A DNA stretch of 7,717 nt, taken from contig JAAETV010000041.1 in the NCBI GenBank assembly GCA_024227975.1, forward strand, positions 1 to 7,717, in the 5' to 3' direction. The number at the start of each line of letters is the position of its first letter. The first letter of the stretch is position 1. Origin of the DNA: Actinomycetes bacterium. GTDB taxonomy: Bacteria; Actinomycetota; Acidimicrobiia; Acidimicrobiales; SZUA-35. Made by a program: the position numbers and the translations under genes. The notes beneath the pieces are model-generated. The model saw only the letters and a program-made list of their open reading frames with translations, did not search any database and was not told where the DNA came from. Shown here one piece after another: positions 5,836 to 7,717 of this stretch.

Positions 5836-6438
5836 GTGGCCTACATCGTGTTCGAAGGGGGAGAGGGATCGGGCAAGAGCACCCAAGCCCAGGTCCTGGC
5901 CGAGCGGCTCGATGCGGTACTGACGAGAGAACCGGGGGCGACCGAGCTGGGAGCCCAGTTGCGCAAGCTCCTGTTGGAGCCAGGGCAGGCCCCGGTTGAG
6001 GCGCGGGCCGAGACCCTGTTGATGGCGGCCGACCGGGCTCAGCACATGACTCAGATCGTCAAGCCTGCTCTGGACGCCGGTCGACATGTGGTCGCGGATC
6101 GGAGCCTGTTCTCGTCGCTGGCCTATCAGGGTGGGGGACGGTGCCTCGGGGTCGACGAGGTGCGTCGGCTCAACGCGTGGGCCATAGACGGGTGTTGGCC
6201 CGACGTGGTCGTGTTGCTCGATCTCAGTCTCGATGCCGCTCGTCGTCGTCTCGATCGGGGGTTGGATCGGTTGGAGCAAGAGGACGCGGCCTTCCATGAG
6301 CGGGTCCGCTCCACGTACTTGGAGCTGGCAGCCAAAGCCGACAACTGGATCGTGCTCGATGGCGATCAGAGCATTGATGCGGTGACCGAGGCCGTGTGGT
6401 CGTCGATCGCCCCGATCGTGAGCGGGGCTCCCGCTTGA
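5836..6438 (+). CDS. tmk: Thymidylate kinase
   Basis: This 200-residue cytosolic enzyme phosphorylates dTMP to dTDP with ATP, the step committing thymidine nucleotides to dTTP. The P-loop is GGEGSGKST at residues 8-16. TREPG at 30-34 and the DR-x-x-x-SS-x-AYQGGGR segment (Asp88, Arg89, then Tyr97-Gln98-Gly99) form the dTMP site. The LID region is rich in arginine (about 136-150, RRRLDRGLDRLEQED). The length is normal for the family. The GTG start follows the topA stop by five bases, with a purine-rich Shine-Dalgarno (5813-5824) inside the end of topA, so the genes are almost certainly cotranscribed. The 3' end overlaps the proposed holB start. No key residue is missing. Confidence 0.96.
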   Translation: MAYIVFEGGEGSGKSTQAQVLAERLDAVLTREPGATELGAQLRKLLLEPGQAPVEARAETLLMAADRAQHMTQIVKPALDAGRHVVADRSLFSSLAYQGGGRCLGVDEVRRLNAWAIDGCWPDVVVLLDLSLDAARRRLDRGLDRLEQEDAAFHERVRSTYLELAAKADNWIVLDGDQSIDAVTEAVWSSIAPIVSGAPA

Positions 6439-7565
6439 GCTCGGCCGGGTCCGAGGTTGGGCCTCCCACGGCCGGCGGTGTTGGCAGGGCCGGGGTTGAT
6501 CCGTGGGTCGACGTGGTTGGGCAGCGGACGACGCTCGATCGGTTGGAGACGGCGGTCCAGGCGCCCGTGCACGCCTATCTGTTTCAAGGGTCGCTCGGCT
6601 CCGGGTCGGCTGCGGCCGCACTCGGGTTCGCTGGGCTGTTGCTGGCCGACTCTGCTGCCGGTTCGTCGGCCGACAGCGAGCGGCTCGAGGAAGGGCGTAA
6701 TCGCCATGTGCGGCTTGCGGTGGAGGCCAAGCATCCGGACGTGGTGGTGATCGAGGCCGAGGGATCGGCGTTGCGAGTGAGCGAAGCCGAGCAGATCATC
6801 CGAGCCGGCCTGCGCTCACCGGTTGAGGGGGCCCGCAAGGTGATCGTGGTGAAGGGTGTCGACGCCATCGAGGAAGCAGCCATCGGCAAGCTACTGAAGG
6901 TGATCGAGGAGCCACCCCCGTCGGCCATCTTCGTGTTGTTGGCTGAGGAGGTGCCACCGGAGCTGGTCACGATTGCCAGCCGGTGCGTGACCGTTGACTT
7001 CGGGCCGCTGTCGATCCAGCAGATCACGACCGCATTGGGGGATCGAGGGATCGGGTCGGAGCGGGCTCTGGCTGCCGCCACCGCCTCGGGGGGTGACTTC
7101 GAGCGGGCCAAGCTGTTGGCCGCCGATGATGGTCTGGCGGCAAGAGCCGAGCTGTGGCGTCAGGTACCCCACCGGTTGGATGGAACGGGGTCGACGGTGG
7201 TGGCCCTCGTCGGCGAGCTTCGCACAGGGATGGACGGAGCCCAGGGGCCGCTAGAGGCCAAGCACACCGAGGAGATCCAGCAATTGGAGGCACGGGTGGA
7301 GCAGCTCGGAGAGCGGGGTTCCGGTCGGTCGGACCTGGTGGCTCGTCACAAACGTGAGCTGCGGCGTCAACGGTCGGACGAGCTGCGCTTCGGGATGGCG
7401 ACGTTGGCCCGGGCCTATCGCGATCGGCTGGTGGCGGCCCCCGATGCCAACGCTGATCGCTCCTTGCAGCTGATCCAGAACACCACCGAGAACCTGATAC
7501 GCAATCCGAACGAACCCCTCCTCCTCCAGGACCTGCTCCTCCAGATGGGCTCGAAGGCTTCTTAG
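6435..7565 (+). CDS. holB: DNA polymerase III clamp-loader subunit delta prime
   Basis: This 376-residue protein is the delta prime subunit of the clamp loader, which opens and places the beta sliding clamp on primed DNA. It opens with PWVDVVGQ, typical of this AAA+ family, followed by HAYLFQGSLGSGSAAAA. There the P-loop lysine is replaced by serine (residue 58), so ATP binding is unlikely. The region that normally holds a four-cysteine zinc module (about residues 70-95) has no cysteine; the only Cys in the protein is Cys184. A degenerate Walker B segment, the KLLKVIEEPP motif (through 161) and SRC at 182-184, carrying the arginine finger, are kept. The C-terminal part has an actinobacterial-type Arg-rich helix (KRELRRQRSDELRFG, about 306-320). 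The TTG at 6435 overlaps the tmk stop as TTGA; GTG 6396 is an alternative but has a longer overlap. The tmk neighbourhood supports the call. Confidence 0.88.
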   Translation: MSSAGSEVGPPTAGGVGRAGVDPWVDVVGQRTTLDRLETAVQAPVHAYLFQGSLGSGSAAAALGFAGLLLADSAAGSSADSERLEEGRNRHVRLAVEAKHPDVVVIEAEGSALRVSEAEQIIRAGLRSPVEGARKVIVVKGVDAIEEAAIGKLLKVIEEPPPSAIFVLLAEEVPPELVTIASRCVTVDFGPLSIQQITTALGDRGIGSERALAAATASGGDFERAKLLAADDGLAARAELWRQVPHRLDGTGSTVVALVGELRTGMDGAQGPLEAKHTEEIQQLEARVEQLGERGSGRSDLVARHKRELRRQRSDELRFGMATLARAYRDRLVAAPDANADRSLQLIQNTTENLIRNPNEPLLLQDLLLQMGSKAS

Positions 7566-7582
7566 CAGCGGCGCGACCGGCA

Positions 7583-7604
7583 GATCCGAGCAGAAATCCG
7601 GATC
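7583..7604 (+). terminator. Weak hairpin after holB
   Basis: GATCCG at 7583-7588 can pair with CGGATC at 7599-7604 across a 10-base loop, 18 bases after the holB stop. There is no T-run, and the palindrome ATCCGGAT (7596-7603) offers a competing pairing. It may help end the topA-tmk-holB transcript, but support is thin. Confidence 0.25.
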
Positions 7605-7640
7605 AGGGTTGCACCATCGCCTAGTAAGCTTGTCGGCTGC

Positions 7641-7716
<76 letters not shown>

Positions 7717-7717
7717 C

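Noticed and set aside
5827..6621. 264-codon minus-strand frame opposite tmk and holB
   Set aside because: It has no recognisable domain and lies opposite the P-loop and dTMP-site codons of tmk.
7609..7630. TTGCAC plus TAAGCT as a tRNA promoter
   Set aside because: The spacer would be only about 10 bases, too short for a housekeeping sigma factor; only the -10-like element is plausible.

Overview
This window looks like a stretch of a high-GC bacterial chromosome, most likely from the Actinomycetota and perhaps from a lineage near the Acidimicrobiia. The signs are a topoisomerase I whose C-terminus is built from repeats and a lysine-rich tail rather than zinc fingers, the topA-tmk-holB gene order, and frequent GTG and TTG starts (four of the five chosen gene starts). 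The lineage is an inference; no rRNA or phylogenetic marker was searched. All genes lie on the + strand.

Layout: (1) positions 3-833 hold the 3' part of a photolyase/cryptochrome-family flavoprotein cut by the window edge. Its flavin-binding core comes before an antenna-type Rossmann domain, the reverse of the classical order, and it carries four cysteines spaced like those of iron-sulfur bacterial photolyases. (2) 925-1383 is a small RsbW-like HATPase, a candidate anti-sigma factor kinase or switch protein with no visible partner. (3) 1434-2810 is an NhaA-type Na+/H+ antiporter. (4) 2811-3094 is a structured intergenic region with two tandem hairpin repeats, a small ORF behind a strong Shine-Dalgarno sequence, a perfect 9-bp hairpin, a pair of competing hairpins, and a candidate promoter placed to give a leaderless topA mRNA. 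(5) 3095-7565 is a tight three-gene replication block: topA (DNA topoisomerase I), tmk (thymidylate kinase) and holB (clamp-loader delta prime subunit). The tmk gene starts 5 bases after topA, and holB appears to overlap the tmk stop in a TTGA junction. (6) 7641-7716 is a complete tRNA-Thr(CGU) gene with encoded CCA.

The left half reads as stress and environment functions (light-dependent flavoprotein, sigma-regulator-like protein, sodium/pH homeostasis). The right half reads as a DNA-maintenance operon: relaxation of negative supercoils, dTTP supply and clamp loading. The replication genes and tRNA are ordinary housekeeping content. The most interesting items are the apparent domain permutation plus four-cysteine set in the photolyase-like protein, the leader region of topA, and the strongly degenerate delta prime subunit. 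I found no CRISPR array, insertion sequence, phage or defence system.
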